NCBI GenBank assembly: GCA_937996655.1
Contig: CALKUK010000012.1
Span: 310,001-374,000 of the forward strand
Source: an uncultured Sphingomonadaceae bacterium
Lineage (GTDB): Bacteria; Pseudomonadota; Alphaproteobacteria; Sphingomonadales; Sphingomonadaceae
DNA length: 64,000 nt
Reading direction: 5' to 3'
Positions 18,189 to 27,588 of this stretch are shown here, one piece after another. Under the pieces are notes generated by a model. It was given only the letters and a program-made list of their open reading frames with translations. It did not search any database and was not told the DNA's origin. The stretch's first letter is position 1; each line of letters begins with the position of its first letter. Both the position numbers and the translations under genes were made by a program.

Positions 18189-19001
18189 ATGGCTGTCATT
18201 AACACCAACGTCAGCGCACTCCGCGCCCACAATGTCGGTCGTCTTGCGACCAATAACTTGGACACTGCAATGCAGCGTCTGTCGTCCGGTAAGCGCATCA
18301 ACAGCGCGAAGGACGATGCCGCCGGTCTCGCCATCGCCACCCGCATGGATGCCAAGGTTCGCGGTCTGAACCAGGCGATCCGCAACTCGAACGACGGCAT
18401 CTCGCTCGCCCAGACGGCAGAAGGCGCCATGGGCGAAGTTTCGAACATTCTCGTCCGTATGCGTGAACTTTCGGTTCAGGCTTCGTCGGGCACCGGCGCT
18501 GACTCGGACCGCACGGCGCTCCAGTCGGAATTCACGGCGCTGACGTCGCAGATCAACGACATCGCAACGCGTACGGACTTTAACGGTACGACGCTGCTCG
18601 ATGGTTCCGCGAACCTCGACATTCAGACGGGCGTGGACGCTGGCCAGTCGGTCAACATCACGATCGCCGATCTTCAGTCGGCTGGTCTGGGCGTTGACGC
18701 GCTCGACATCTCGACCTCAGGTGGTGCGTCCGACGCGCTGTCGGTGATCGACGATGCGATCAACACCGTTGCAACAGAACGGGCCTCGCTCGGTGCCGTG
18801 CAGAACCGTCTTGACTCGACCGTCAACAACCTGACGTCGACCGTGACGAACCTGTCGGAATCCAAGTCGCGCATCGAAGATGCCGACTTCTCGGTTGAAA
18901 CCACGAAGCTGGCTTCGGCGCAGATCCTTGCGCAGGCTTCCACTGCAATGCTCGCCCAGGCCAACCAGAGCCAGCAGGGCGTGCTCAACCTCCTCCGCTA
19001 A
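18189..19001 (+). CDS. fliC: Flagellin
   Basis: A 270-residue flagellin, short because the variable D2/D3 middle is almost absent. The N-terminal D0/D1 segment (AVINTNVSALRAHNV, then RLSSGKRINSAKDDAAGLAIATRM) and the C-terminal D1/D0 segment (ESKSRIEDADFSVETTKLASAQILAQASTAMLAQANQSQQGVLNLLR) are intact. Its codon use is more biased than its neighbours', as expected for a highly expressed gene. ATG 18189 follows the purine-rich GGAAGGAAAAAA. It is divergent from fliE. Confidence 0.96.
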   Translation: MAVINTNVSALRAHNVGRLATNNLDTAMQRLSSGKRINSAKDDAAGLAIATRMDAKVRGLNQAIRNSNDGISLAQTAEGAMGEVSNILVRMRELSVQASSGTGADSDRTALQSEFTALTSQINDIATRTDFNGTTLLDGSANLDIQTGVDAGQSVNITIADLQSAGLGVDALDISTSGGASDALSVIDDAINTVATERASLGAVQNRLDSTVNNLTSTVTNLSESKSRIEDADFSVETTKLASAQILAQASTAMLAQANQSQQGVLNLLR

Positions 19002-19096
19002 TCTCTCTTTTTGAGGGATTGACGGGACGGCCCCTCAGCCACCCCACCGGTTGGGGGGTCGTCACCCTTCTCCGAGATAAAATGCGACCCAAAACT

Positions 19097-19132
19097 GGCC
19101 CTGCGAATTCGTTCGCGGGGCCATTTCTTTTT
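19097..19132 (+). terminator. Intrinsic terminator of fliC
   Basis: The stem GGCCCTGCGAA/TTCGCGGGGCC (11 bp, one G-U) with a TTCG tetraloop spans 19097-19122 and is followed by ATTTCTTTTT. It lies about 95 bp after the flagellin stop and before argG. Confidence 0.9.
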
Positions 19133-19229
19133 GCGGTCGGGCAGACAAATCCCCATGCCGCAGTTGCGTTTGGGCCCGATCCGCCTTAGGCGCGCACGCG
19201 TAATTCGGCGAATAGGAAGAGCCCCGCAA

Positions 19230-20453
19230 ATGACTGACAAGCACGACATCAACCGCGTTGTCCTCGCCTATTCGGGCGGGCTGGATACCAGCGTCATCAT
19301 GAAGTGGCTCCAGCAGACCTATGGCTGCGAAGTCGTGACCTTCACAGCCGATCTGGGGCAGGGCGAGGAGATTGAACCCGCCCGTCAAAAGGCCCGCATG
19401 TCGGGCGTGAAGGAAGAGCACATCTTCATCGAAGACGTGCGCGAGGAATTTTGCCGCGACTATATCTTCCCGATGATGCGCGCCAATGCGCTCTATGAAG
19501 GCCTCTATTTGCTCGGCACCTCGATCGCCCGTCCGCTGATCGCTAAGAAGCAGATCGAAATCGCCGCAAAGGTTGGCGCCGACGCCGTGTCCCATGGCGC
19601 GACTGGCAAGGGCAATGATCAGGTTCGCTTCGAGCTTGGCTATTATGCGCTCAACCCGGACATCAAGGTGATCGCGCCTTGGCGGGAATGGGATCTGAAC
19701 TCGCGCTCCGCTCTGATCGACTTTGCCGAAAAGCACCAGATCATGGTCCCCAAAGACAAGCGCGGCGAAAGCCCCTTTTCAACGGACGCGAACCTTCTCC
19801 ACACCTCGTCTGAAGGCAAGGTCTTGGAAGATCCGTGGGAAGAAGTGCCAGACTATGTCTATTCGCGCACCGACAACCCGGAAGATGCGCCGAACACTCC
19901 GGAAATCATCACCGTCGATTTCGAACGCGGCGATGCGGTGGCGATCAACGGCGAAGGCATGTCGCCGGCAACCTTGCTCGCCAAGCTGAATGAGATGGGC
20001 AAGCGCCATGGCATTGGCCGCCTTGATCTCGTCGAGAACCGCTTCGTCGGCATGAAGTCCCGCGGCATGTATGAAACGCCGGGCGGTACCATCTTGCATC
20101 TGGCGCACCGCGGCATTGAACAGATCACGCTCGACCGGGGGGCTGCGCACCTCAAGGACAAGCTGATGCCGGAATATGCCGAGCTCATCTACAATGGCTT
20201 CTGGTTCTCGCCCGAACGTGAAATGCTTCAGGCCGCGATCGATCACAGCCAGCATCATGTGTCCGGCACCGTCCGCCTGAAGCTCTATAAGGGTGGCGTG
20301 CATGTCATCGGCCGTAAGTCGCCCAACTCGCTCTATTCAGAACGCATGGTGACGTTTGAAGACGATGCCGGTGCCTATGACCAGCGTGACGCGCAGGGCT
20401 TTATTAAGCTTAATGCCCTAAGGCTGCGCCTGCTGGGACGCCGCGGCCTCTGA
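19230..20453 (+). CDS. argG: Argininosuccinate synthase
   Basis: A 407-residue cytoplasmic enzyme that joins citrulline and aspartate using ATP, the penultimate step of arginine synthesis. The PP-loop motif AYSGGLDTSVI is at residues ~11-21, and the citrulline/aspartate-binding segments SHGATGKGNDQVRFE and TYEG-type loops are present. The length is normal. Start ATG 19230 follows AGGAAGAG; an upstream in-frame ATG at 19131 adds a non-conserved Arg-rich extension. Confidence 0.95.
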   Translation: MTDKHDINRVVLAYSGGLDTSVIMKWLQQTYGCEVVTFTADLGQGEEIEPARQKARMSGVKEEHIFIEDVREEFCRDYIFPMMRANALYEGLYLLGTSIARPLIAKKQIEIAAKVGADAVSHGATGKGNDQVRFELGYYALNPDIKVIAPWREWDLNSRSALIDFAEKHQIMVPKDKRGESPFSTDANLLHTSSEGKVLEDPWEEVPDYVYSRTDNPEDAPNTPEIITVDFERGDAVAINGEGMSPATLLAKLNEMGKRHGIGRLDLVENRFVGMKSRGMYETPGGTILHLAHRGIEQITLDRGAAHLKDKLMPEYAELIYNGFWFSPEREMLQAAIDHSQHHVSGTVRLKLYKGGVHVIGRKSPNSLYSERMVTFEDDAGAYDQRDAQGFIKLNALRLRLLGRRGL

Positions 20454-20507
20454 CACCTTTGGCCTGCTGTTCCAGTTCCTGATTTCAAGGCTGGAACGGC
20501 GGGGCAG

Positions 20508-21599
20508 ATGGGGACTTCAGCGCGGGAGCATCGGGCGACGGCCATCGGGCTGGTGGCGCTGGTGGTCTATGGCCTCTTTGTCCTTTCGACCGGCAAGGTA
20601 TCCGCCTTTGCCCTTGCCCATTTGTTTTCCACCTATCTGGGTTCGGCGCTGTCGCTGACGGCCCTGATTGGCCTGCTGGTCGCCGTTAGCCTGCATCTTC
20701 GCGCAAAGCGCGCGCCACGCCCGAGCGACACCGGGGCCACGCCGATGGGGACGCTCCTGCAATTGCTCTGCGCCCGTTGGGATCGGGACCGGTTCGCCAG
20801 CCTCATCTGGCCGCCCGTGATGTTCGCTGGATTGATGAGCAGTTTCAACGCTTTCAAGCAGCAGGTGCTGATCGGCGCGGGGTTCCATCTGGATGCGCCC
20901 CTGGTTGCGCTGGATAAGGCGCTGTTCTTTGGCAATGACCCCTGGCGCGTGACACATGCCCTGTTTTCAGAACCTTGGATGACCCTGCTGTTTGACCGCG
21001 CCTACCATCTCTGGTTCGTGCCCATGTCCTTTGGCGTCATCATCTGCGCTTTGGCGGATCGCAAAAGCTACCGTCTGCGCACCCAATATATCCTCAGCTA
21101 CATGACGATCTGGATCGGCATCGGATCGTTCCTCGCCTGGTTCCTGCCGTCCGCAGGGCCTTGTTTTTACAACGACTATGTCGGCCCGCAGGCCAGCTTT
21201 GCGGAACTGGCGCGGCAACTGGACGCGGTCCGCGCGCTTTATGGGCCGGACGCGCTGTCCTCGCACATGGCGCAGGCGCACCTGCGCTATGCCTACGGTA
21301 ATCCGGAATTGATCGTCGGCGGCGGCATCTCTGCCATGCCGTCGGTCCATAACGGCCTATCGGCGCTGTTTGCGGTCGCTGGATTTTCGATCAACCGGAA
21401 ATTGGGCTGGGTGATGTCGGCCTATGCGCTCATCATCTGGATCGCCTCCATCCATCTCGGCTGGCATTATGCGGCGGATGGTTTGGTCTCGATCATGCTG
21501 ACCATAGGGATCTGGAAACTGATGGGCCGATTGGCGGACCGGCTGGAACGTCCGGTCTTTGCACCGCGCCGCAGGGATTTCTCCCCCGCCGCAGCCTGA
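20508..21599 (+). CDS. PAP2-family membrane phosphatase/phosphotransferase-like protein
   Basis: A 363-residue polytopic protein with about six to eight helices. The C-terminal half carries the PAP2 signature: MPSVHNG (~residue 280) and SIHLGWHYAADG (~residue 315), the two histidine motifs of lipid phosphatases and of Aur1-like inositolphosphotransferases. Acid-phosphatase-type members dephosphorylate lipid pyrophosphates or swap headgroups. Next to glycosyltransferase genes it could act on an isoprenoid or sphingolipid carrier, but that is inference. Confidence 0.75.
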   Translation: MGTSAREHRATAIGLVALVVYGLFVLSTGKVSAFALAHLFSTYLGSALSLTALIGLLVAVSLHLRAKRAPRPSDTGATPMGTLLQLLCARWDRDRFASLIWPPVMFAGLMSSFNAFKQQVLIGAGFHLDAPLVALDKALFFGNDPWRVTHALFSEPWMTLLFDRAYHLWFVPMSFGVIICALADRKSYRLRTQYILSYMTIWIGIGSFLAWFLPSAGPCFYNDYVGPQASFAELARQLDAVRALYGPDALSSHMAQAHLRYAYGNPELIVGGGISAMPSVHNGLSALFAVAGFSINRKLGWVMSAYALIIWIASIHLGWHYAADGLVSIMLTIGIWKLMGRLADRLERPVFAPRRRDFSPAAA

Positions 21600-21650
21600 T
21601 CGCCGCGCGCGCCAGATTGCGCGCGCATCCCAAGCCGCTATGACCACCGC

Positions 21651-23180
21651 ATGAGGGGACAAAGGCCTTGGTGGGAGCATCGCGCAGTTTTGGCGCTGCT
21701 CATACTTCTGTCCGGCGCGCCGTTGTGGGCACCTGACGTCCCACCGCTCACCGATCTGCCGGGCCATATGGGCCGTTATGCGGTTCAGCTCAACGCAGGA
21801 CCGTCCAGCCTTCTGGCGGCCTATTATGCGTTTGACTGGCATTGGATCGGCAATCTGGGGGTGGACGTACTCGTTCAGCTGCTTGGCCCCCTTCTGGGCG
21901 TGGAGGCGTCGACGAAGGCCATTGTCATCGCGATCCCGATGCTGATGACGGCGGGCTTTCTCGCCGTCGCCCGGGAAGTGCATGGGCGCGTCCCGCCGAC
22001 TGCTATGTTCGCGTTGCCGTTGGCCTATCATTACGCCTTTAACTGGGGGTTTGTGAATTTCGCGCTTTCGATGGCGCTGGCATTTCTGGCCTTCGCCCTG
22101 TGGCTGCGGATGGTGCGGAGGGGCGCCCTGCGGCTGCGGGCGAGCGTGTTCGCCGCGCTGGCGCTGATGCTTTGGACAGCGCACATCTTTGGCTGGGCGC
22201 TGTTGTGCGTGCTTGCCTTTAGCGCGGAACTGGTCCGGCAATGGGATGCGGGGCGGCGTTGGGCGGCTGTGCCCTTGAGGGCGGGTATCAATTGTTTGCC
22301 CCTTGCACTGCCGCTGCTCCCCATGGCGCTGACTTTTGGCGAAGGCGGCGCGGGCGGGCAGCCCTTTGGCCACACATGGTTCAACTGGCCACTGAAAGCG
22401 CGCTGGGTGATGAGCATCCTGCGCGACCGATGGGAGGTGCTGGACATCGCCAGCATGGCCCTGCTCGCGCTGGTGGTGGTCTGTGGCCTCGTCGCTTGGG
22501 GCGTGCGACGTCGCAGGCCTGATGGTCTGGTGCTGATCCTTGCTGCGATGATCCTGTCCCTATTGTTCGTGCTGATGCCGTTTGCGCTGCTGGGGTCTGC
22601 CTATGCCGATATGCGGCTGGCGCCCTTTGTGCTGGCGACGGCGTTGCTGGCGATGGGGACGCCGCAGATCGGCGCAGGCGGGATCGCTCTCGCCGCTCTC
22701 CTGTTCTTCGCTGTCCGGACCGTGGCGACCTTTTGGAGCTTTGTTAGCTATGATCAAAGCTATCGGCGTGAGCTGGGGGCCCTCAACCACATCCCAAAGG
22801 GTGCGCGTGTGCTGGCGCTGGTGGGAAAGCCCTGTGGCCTCCCCTGGGCGGTCCACAGGCTCGATCACCTGCCGAGCATGGCGATCCTCCGGCGGCAGGC
22901 CTTCACCAATGACCAATGGCAGGCGGCAGGTGCACAGCTGTTGACGGTGACATACACAGCGGCAGCCCCCTTTTTGGCTGACCCGTCCCAGTTCGTGACG
23001 GTTTCCGCCTGTGCCCGTCGGGAGCGCACGGCCTATCCGCTGGCCATCTCGACCTTTCCGCGCGCGGCGTTCGACTATGTCTGGGTGATCCAGCAGCCTG
23101 ATGAAGCCGCCGATGACAGACATCTGACGCCTGTCTGGCGCGCCGGCCGGAGCGTGCTCTACCGCGTTACGACAGAATAG
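21651..23180 (+). CDS. Polytopic membrane protein, GT-C-like (function unknown)
   Basis: A 509-residue protein with about ten hydrophobic segments. An N-terminal periplasmic-loop region contains PLTDLPGHMGRYAVQL, a short conserved-looking motif with acidic and His residues as in GT-C glycosyltransferases. A C-terminal soluble part follows residue ~400. I do not recognise a named family. It ends 14 bp inside the convergent methyltransferase gene. The neighbourhood suggests transfer of sugar from a polyprenyl phosphate to a periplasmic acceptor. Confidence 0.6.
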   Translation: MRGQRPWWEHRAVLALLILLSGAPLWAPDVPPLTDLPGHMGRYAVQLNAGPSSLLAAYYAFDWHWIGNLGVDVLVQLLGPLLGVEASTKAIVIAIPMLMTAGFLAVAREVHGRVPPTAMFALPLAYHYAFNWGFVNFALSMALAFLAFALWLRMVRRGALRLRASVFAALALMLWTAHIFGWALLCVLAFSAELVRQWDAGRRWAAVPLRAGINCLPLALPLLPMALTFGEGGAGGQPFGHTWFNWPLKARWVMSILRDRWEVLDIASMALLALVVVCGLVAWGVRRRRPDGLVLILAAMILSLLFVLMPFALLGSAYADMRLAPFVLATALLAMGTPQIGAGGIALAALLFFAVRTVATFWSFVSYDQSYRRELGALNHIPKGARVLALVGKPCGLPWAVHRLDHLPSMAILRRQAFTNDQWQAAGAQLLTVTYTAAAPFLADPSQFVTVSACARRERTAYPLAISTFPRAAFDYVWVIQQPDEAADDRHLTPVWRAGRSVLYRVTTE

Positions 23181-23889
23181 CGACGATCGAGACACCGGCA
23201 GGCAATGGGACTCGCCCGACGAGGTGCGTTTCCAGCCCGAAGATGCGCGTCAGAATGGCGTTGACGGGCCCCGAGGGCATCTGGTCATCGCTGGTCTGCT
23301 TGCCCATCGCCTTGCCGATGATCCGCGCCACAGCCGCCACGGGGAAAAGCAGGCTGTTGAAATGGCTCATCAGATGGACCTTGAGCCCCGCTTTGGCCGC
23401 GACAGCCTTCAGACTGTCCAACGTATATCGACGATGATGATGATGGGCAGTGTCATGCGCACTCCACATCCAAGGATTGGCAGGCACCGTCAGCAAGATG
23501 CGGCCACCGGGCTTGAGCTTGGTCCGGATGCTGGCGAGCGAGGCTTCATCCTCGACAATATGTTCCAGCACATCGAGCAGGGCCACAAGATCATAGGCAC
23601 CATCCGCAATGCCGTCGAGCCCGGGCAAGGGCGCGGTCAGAACCGGGCGACCAAGGCGGCCTTCGGCCACCTCGCGCGCGCCTTCGTCAATCTCGATAGC
23701 GTCAATCGTGCCGAAGGCACCGAGCATGCCGAAATTATGGCCCGTGCCGCAGCCGACCTCCAAAATGCGCGCCCCCTTGGGCGGCTTAATTTCGGTCGCG
23801 ATCAGGCGGGACAGGATCCGGCGGCGGGCGACATACCACCAATGAGTGGCGTCATGTTCGGCCATGCGGTCATATACTGCGCGGTCCAT
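23167..23889 (-). CDS. Class I SAM-dependent methyltransferase
   Basis: A 240-residue protein with the class I motif ILEVGCGTGHNFGML near residues 40-55, an acidic loop binding the SAM ribose (DAIEIDE), and motif LVALLDVLEHIVEDE. The N-terminal HWWYVARRRIL is common in methyltransferases of polysaccharide clusters. It lies 3 bp after the GT2 gene. The substrate is unknown; a glycan or lipid-linked sugar is the contextual guess. Confidence 0.8.
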   Translation of the reverse strand: MDRAVYDRMAEHDATHWWYVARRRILSRLIATEIKPPKGARILEVGCGTGHNFGMLGAFGTIDAIEIDEGAREVAEGRLGRPVLTAPLPGLDGIADGAYDLVALLDVLEHIVEDEASLASIRTKLKPGGRILLTVPANPWMWSAHDTAHHHHRRYTLDSLKAVAAKAGLKVHLMSHFNSLLFPVAAVARIIGKAMGKQTSDDQMPSGPVNAILTRIFGLETHLVGRVPLPAGVSIVAILS

Positions 23890-23892
23890 GGT

Positions 23893-24891
23893 TCAGGCGA
23901 CCTTTCCGGTGACGCGCGCGGTTTCCGCCTCTGACAGGCCGATGGTGTCGCGAATGATGTAGAGCGGGCGCTGCTTGGTTTCGATCATGATGCGGCCCAC
24001 ATATTCCCCAAGGATGCCGAGCGACAGCAATTGCAGCCCGCCAAAGAACAACACCGCGACCATCAGCGAAGCATAGCCCGGCACCGCGATGCCAAAGAGC
24101 AGCACCTTGGCAATGATGATGAAGGCATAGACGAACGAAAGCATCGCGACGGTCGCGCCGACATAAGTCCAGATTCGCAAGGGTACGGTCGAGGAAGAGG
24201 TGATGCCGTCAATCGCCAGCGTCCAAAGCTTCCAGGCGCGGAACTTCGTTTCACCCAGCGTGCGTTCGGCCCGGTCATATTCCACAGAGGTCTGCTTGAA
24301 ACCGCTCCAGGCGAAGAGCCCCTTCATGAAGCGGTTGCGTTCCGGCAGCGTACGCAGCACATCGACGACGCGCCGGTCGAGCAAGCGGAAATCGCCCGCA
24401 TGGTCGGGGATTTTGTCGGCGCTCAGCAGATTATGGGCTTTGTAATAGAGATCAGCCGACACTCGCTTGGGCAGGCTGTCCGACGCGCGGTTGCGGCGCA
24501 CACCGTAGATGGTGTCAAAACCGGCCCGCCATTTAGCGACCATTTCACCCAGCACTTCGGGCGGGTCCTGCAGGTCCACATCCATCGGCACGACGGCCTG
24601 TCCGCGCGCATGGTCTAGCCCTGCGGAAAGTGCTGCCTCTTTCCCGAAATTGCGGCTGAGCGAAATGCACCGCACGTGCGGATTGCGCTGGTTGGCCGCG
24701 GCAATCGCGGCCATCGTCGTGTCGGTGCTGCCATCATCCACAAACAGAATTTCATAGGAGTGCGCCGCCGGATCATTCAGCCGCTCAATCACCGCGGACA
24801 CGCGCGTGACGAAGGTCTGAATGGCCACTTCCTCATTCTTGACGGGGACGACCACCGACAGGATCGGTGCAGCAGTGGAACTGGTTACCAT
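23893..24891 (-). CDS. GT2 glycosyltransferase (GtrB/ArnC/DPM1-like)
   Basis: A 332-residue GT-A enzyme. It opens with ILSVVVPVKNEE, has the nucleotide-sugar motif FVDDGSTD and the metal-binding DVDLQDPPE, and ends with two membrane helices (~235-260 and 270-295). This is the layout of polyprenyl-phosphate sugar transferases, which load glucose or a related sugar onto undecaprenyl phosphate. It sits between gtrA and a methyltransferase gene on the same strand. Confidence 0.85.
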   Translation of the reverse strand: MVTSSTAAPILSVVVPVKNEEVAIQTFVTRVSAVIERLNDPAAHSYEILFVDDGSTDTTMAAIAAANQRNPHVRCISLSRNFGKEAALSAGLDHARGQAVVPMDVDLQDPPEVLGEMVAKWRAGFDTIYGVRRNRASDSLPKRVSADLYYKAHNLLSADKIPDHAGDFRLLDRRVVDVLRTLPERNRFMKGLFAWSGFKQTSVEYDRAERTLGETKFRAWKLWTLAIDGITSSSTVPLRIWTYVGATVAMLSFVYAFIIIAKVLLFGIAVPGYASLMVAVLFFGGLQLLSLGILGEYVGRIMIETKQRPLYIIRDTIGLSEAETARVTGKVA

Positions 24892-24934
24892 GGATGTTCT
24901 TTCTATCGCGCGGGCGTCGTTAGCAGACAGGGGC

Positions 24935-25345
24935 TCAGCCGAAAACCCAGCGGCGGTTCAAGGTAAAGGTCAACAGCGGGGTTACAAAGATAATGGGGAT
25001 GACCGGCCACCAGGTCGGCCCGCCCATAACCTTGACGAGCAGCCAGACAAAAAACTGGTTGGAAACGAAGCCCGCTGTGTTGGTGATAAAGAAACGCACC
25101 GTCCGCACGTGGATCTGATCGCGCGTGCCATGGTCTTTGAAGCTGACCCGGCTGTGCAGAATATAGCCAAGGCCAGTAAAGACGAGATAGACCAGCGTCA
25201 TCGACATCATCGGGTCAATCGCTAGGAATTCCGCCACTGCCCAATAAGCGGCGGCGACAAGCACGGTCAGCAGGCCGCCCACCATCCCGAAACGGATGAT
25301 CTGCCCGATCAGCTTTGTGCGTTCCTGTCTTTCCTGCTCGGTCAC
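24935..25345 (-). CDS. GtrA-family membrane protein (putative glycolipid flippase)
   Basis: A 136-residue protein with four membrane helices and the GtrA opening (LIGQIIRFGMVGGLLTVLVAAAYWAVAEF). GtrA proteins are thought to flip polyprenyl-phosphate sugars made by GtrB. I chose GTG 25345 because the upstream frame runs into the start region of the divergent gene at 25398; the start is uncertain. It is the first gene of the gtrA-GT2-methyltransferase operon. Confidence 0.75.
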   Translation of the reverse strand: MTEQERQERTKLIGQIIRFGMVGGLLTVLVAAAYWAVAEFLAIDPMMSMTLVYLVFTGLGYILHSRVSFKDHGTRDQIHVRTVRFFITNTAGFVSNQFFVWLLVKVMGGPTWWPVIPIIFVTPLLTFTLNRRWVFG

Positions 25346-25397
25346 TCTGGCCCCGCTTGCCCTTTCGCGCCGAGCCTTTAAGGGCGGTTTCCAGCGC

Positions 25398-27164
25398 ATG
25401 CAAACAGGCAATCCTCACGACGACGCGCACTGGAAGCGCTGGATGCTGTCGATCTGGCTGCTGATGTGCTGTGCCCTTGTCGCTTTTCGCTGGGCGAACA
25501 TCCACTTCCTCATCCTTGCCGACACGGATGACAACCTCCGGCTGGCACAGGTGAAAAGCTGGCTGGGCGGGCAGGGCTGGTATGATTTGCGCCAATACAG
25601 GCTCAATCCGCCGTTCGGGGCAGATATTCACTGGTCGCGTCTGGTGGACTTGCCGATCGCGGCCATCATCCTTCTGGTAAAACCGTTTTTCGGGGCGTTG
25701 GCCGCCGAACGCGCCGCCGTTGCCATTGCGCCATTGCTGCCCTTTGGCGTCGCCATGTTGGGCATTTGCCTTACCGCCCGGCGGCTGGTCGACAAAAGGG
25801 CATGGGCCTTTGCCGCCGCTCTGCTCATCTGTGCACCGTCGACGATGAACATGTTCATGCCAACGCGGATTGACCATCACGGCTGGCAGTTGGCCTTCCT
25901 TGCGCTCACGCTGGCGGGGCTGGTGGATGACCGGCGCGTGCGCGGCGGGCTCACCGTGGGACTGGCTTCTGCCGCTTCGCTGGCCATCGGGCTGGAGATG
26001 CTGCCCTATCTCGCGCTTGCGGGCGGGTTCTGCGCGCTCCGTTGGATCATTGATCAGCGCGAAGCGCCGCTCATCCGGGCCTATGGCATTTCGCTTGCCG
26101 CAGGGACGGCGCTGGGCTTCCTCATTTTCGCATCAGAGGCAAACCGTGCGCCGCGCTGTGACGCGCTGTCGCCGGTCTGGCTCTCGGTCATGGTGTTGGC
26201 GGGGGCGGTAATCGTCTTGCTCTCCTATCTGCGCCTGGCGAAGCCCTGGGCCCGTCTGGCATTGGCGTCGATGGGCGGGGCCATCATCGTTGCGGCCTTC
26301 GCCGCCACATGGCCACAATGCCTTGGTCGACCCGAAGGTATTTCGGACGAACTCTACCGCATCTGGTTCGTCAACATCCGAGAAGTGAAGCCGCTGTATG
26401 AACAGACGTTGAAAACCGCGATGTCCACCGCGGCCCTGCCCGTGATGGGTCTGATCGGCAGTGTCTGGATGCTGCGGCGCGACCGGGATCATGTTCTGCT
26501 TTGGGGGCCGTTTGCGTTGCTGAACTTGGCATCAGTGTGCCTGCTTTTGTGGCAGACGCGGGCCGGCGCCGGTGCTCAGCTGCTCGCCGTGCCGGGGGCA
26601 ACCGCCTTGGCTTGGCATTTTGTGCCACGCTTCGCCGGTTCGTCCCGCTTCCTCGTCCGCGTGTTCGGCGTCATTCTGTCGTTCCTTGTGATCTCCGGCT
26701 TGATCGTGAATTTCGTTTTCACCTACGCCCCGATCCAGCGGACTTCGGTCAGGATGGCTGCGGTCACCAGTGCCGATGCGCGCTGCCCGACGCTGTCGGC
26801 GCTGCGCCCTATCGCAAAGCTTCCGCCGGGCGTTGTCTTCACCTTTGTGGATTTGGGGCCGCGCCTCATTGCGATGACGCCGCATAAGGCGATCATCGGG
26901 CCCTATCACCGCAATGGGGATGCCATTCTGGATGTCTATCATGTGTTTCGTGGATCACCGGAGGTCGCACGCCCCATCATCCGTGCGCATCATGCCGATT
27001 ATGTGCTGATCTGCGTGAACAGCCCGGAGGCCACCAACCATCGCAAGGCGGCCCCGGATGGCCTCTATGCGCGGCTGGAAAAGGGCGTTGCGCCGGACTG
27101 GCTCACGCCGGTTACGCTGCCCGCCGACTCGCCCTACCGGATGTGGCGTGTCGCTAAGGACTGA
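25398..27164 (+). CDS. Large polytopic membrane protein, GT-C/PMT-like
   Basis: A 588-residue protein with about ten to twelve helices. The first periplasmic loop contains LADTDDNLRLAQVKSWLGGQGWYD and ADIHWSRLVD, which are acidic motifs of the GT-C fold. A soluble C-terminal domain follows residue ~460 (TSADARCPTLSALRPIAKLPPGVVFTFVDLG). It is divergent from gtrA with a 52-bp gap. In Gtr systems a third, variable GT-C protein transfers the flipped sugar, and this gene fits that slot by inference. Confidence 0.65.
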   Translation: MQTGNPHDDAHWKRWMLSIWLLMCCALVAFRWANIHFLILADTDDNLRLAQVKSWLGGQGWYDLRQYRLNPPFGADIHWSRLVDLPIAAIILLVKPFFGALAAERAAVAIAPLLPFGVAMLGICLTARRLVDKRAWAFAAALLICAPSTMNMFMPTRIDHHGWQLAFLALTLAGLVDDRRVRGGLTVGLASAASLAIGLEMLPYLALAGGFCALRWIIDQREAPLIRAYGISLAAGTALGFLIFASEANRAPRCDALSPVWLSVMVLAGAVIVLLSYLRLAKPWARLALASMGGAIIVAAFAATWPQCLGRPEGISDELYRIWFVNIREVKPLYEQTLKTAMSTAALPVMGLIGSVWMLRRDRDHVLLWGPFALLNLASVCLLLWQTRAGAGAQLLAVPGATALAWHFVPRFAGSSRFLVRVFGVILSFLVISGLIVNFVFTYAPIQRTSVRMAAVTSADARCPTLSALRPIAKLPPGVVFTFVDLGPRLIAMTPHKAIIGPYHRNGDAILDVYHVFRGSPEVARPIIRAHHADYVLICVNSPEATNHRKAAPDGLYARLEKGVAPDWLTPVTLPADSPYRMWRVAKD

Positions 27165-27199
27165 GCCCTGTTGCGATGAATGAGGGGGAGGTGGGGGTT

Positions 27200-27560
27200 T
27201 CTGTTGCCCGGCACCCCCAAGCCGCTGGTTTCTGCTTCTGTTACCCGGCGCAGTCCCCGCCGTGTTCTATTTGGATAACTTCAGGCCACGAAGGCCCTTA
27301 GTTATGCAGCCAGAGCAAGTGCTTCGTTATCGTTGGCACTTATAGGTTTTGAACGGTTTTACGGCTCATTCAGGCCGGGTAAAAACACCGTCTTTCAACA
27401 CACGTCGATGCTGTTTCGGCCCCGTCATGTGCCCTGCCGAAGCGGGGCAAATGGTGGAGCCGCCGGGTACCGCCCCCGGGTCCGCTGCATCTATTACACG
27501 GCACAATTTATCACCATAGCCGGGCGAACCCGGCACGATGGATATAGGGATGCATATCCG
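27200..27560 (-). ncRNA. ssrA: tmRNA, circularly permuted two-piece type
   Basis: On the minus strand the tag frame at 27337-27302 encodes ANDNEALALAA followed by TAA. Upstream of it, as expected for the alphaproteobacterial permuted form, lies the 3' tRNA-like half. That half has a T-arm GGACCCGGGGGCGGTACCCGG and ends CGGCTCC-A-CCA (CCA at 27454-27452). After a ~28-nt spacer the 5' half starts GGGGCCG at 27423, and pairs G1-G7 with CGGCTCC (one G-U). A stable GCCGGG-TTCG-CCCGGC hairpin at 27519-27534 belongs to the acceptor piece. The outer ends are estimates. tmRNA with SmpB rescues stalled ribosomes. Confidence 0.9.
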
Positions 27561-27588
27561 AAAAGTTAAGTCCCCATCGGGGTTGCTC

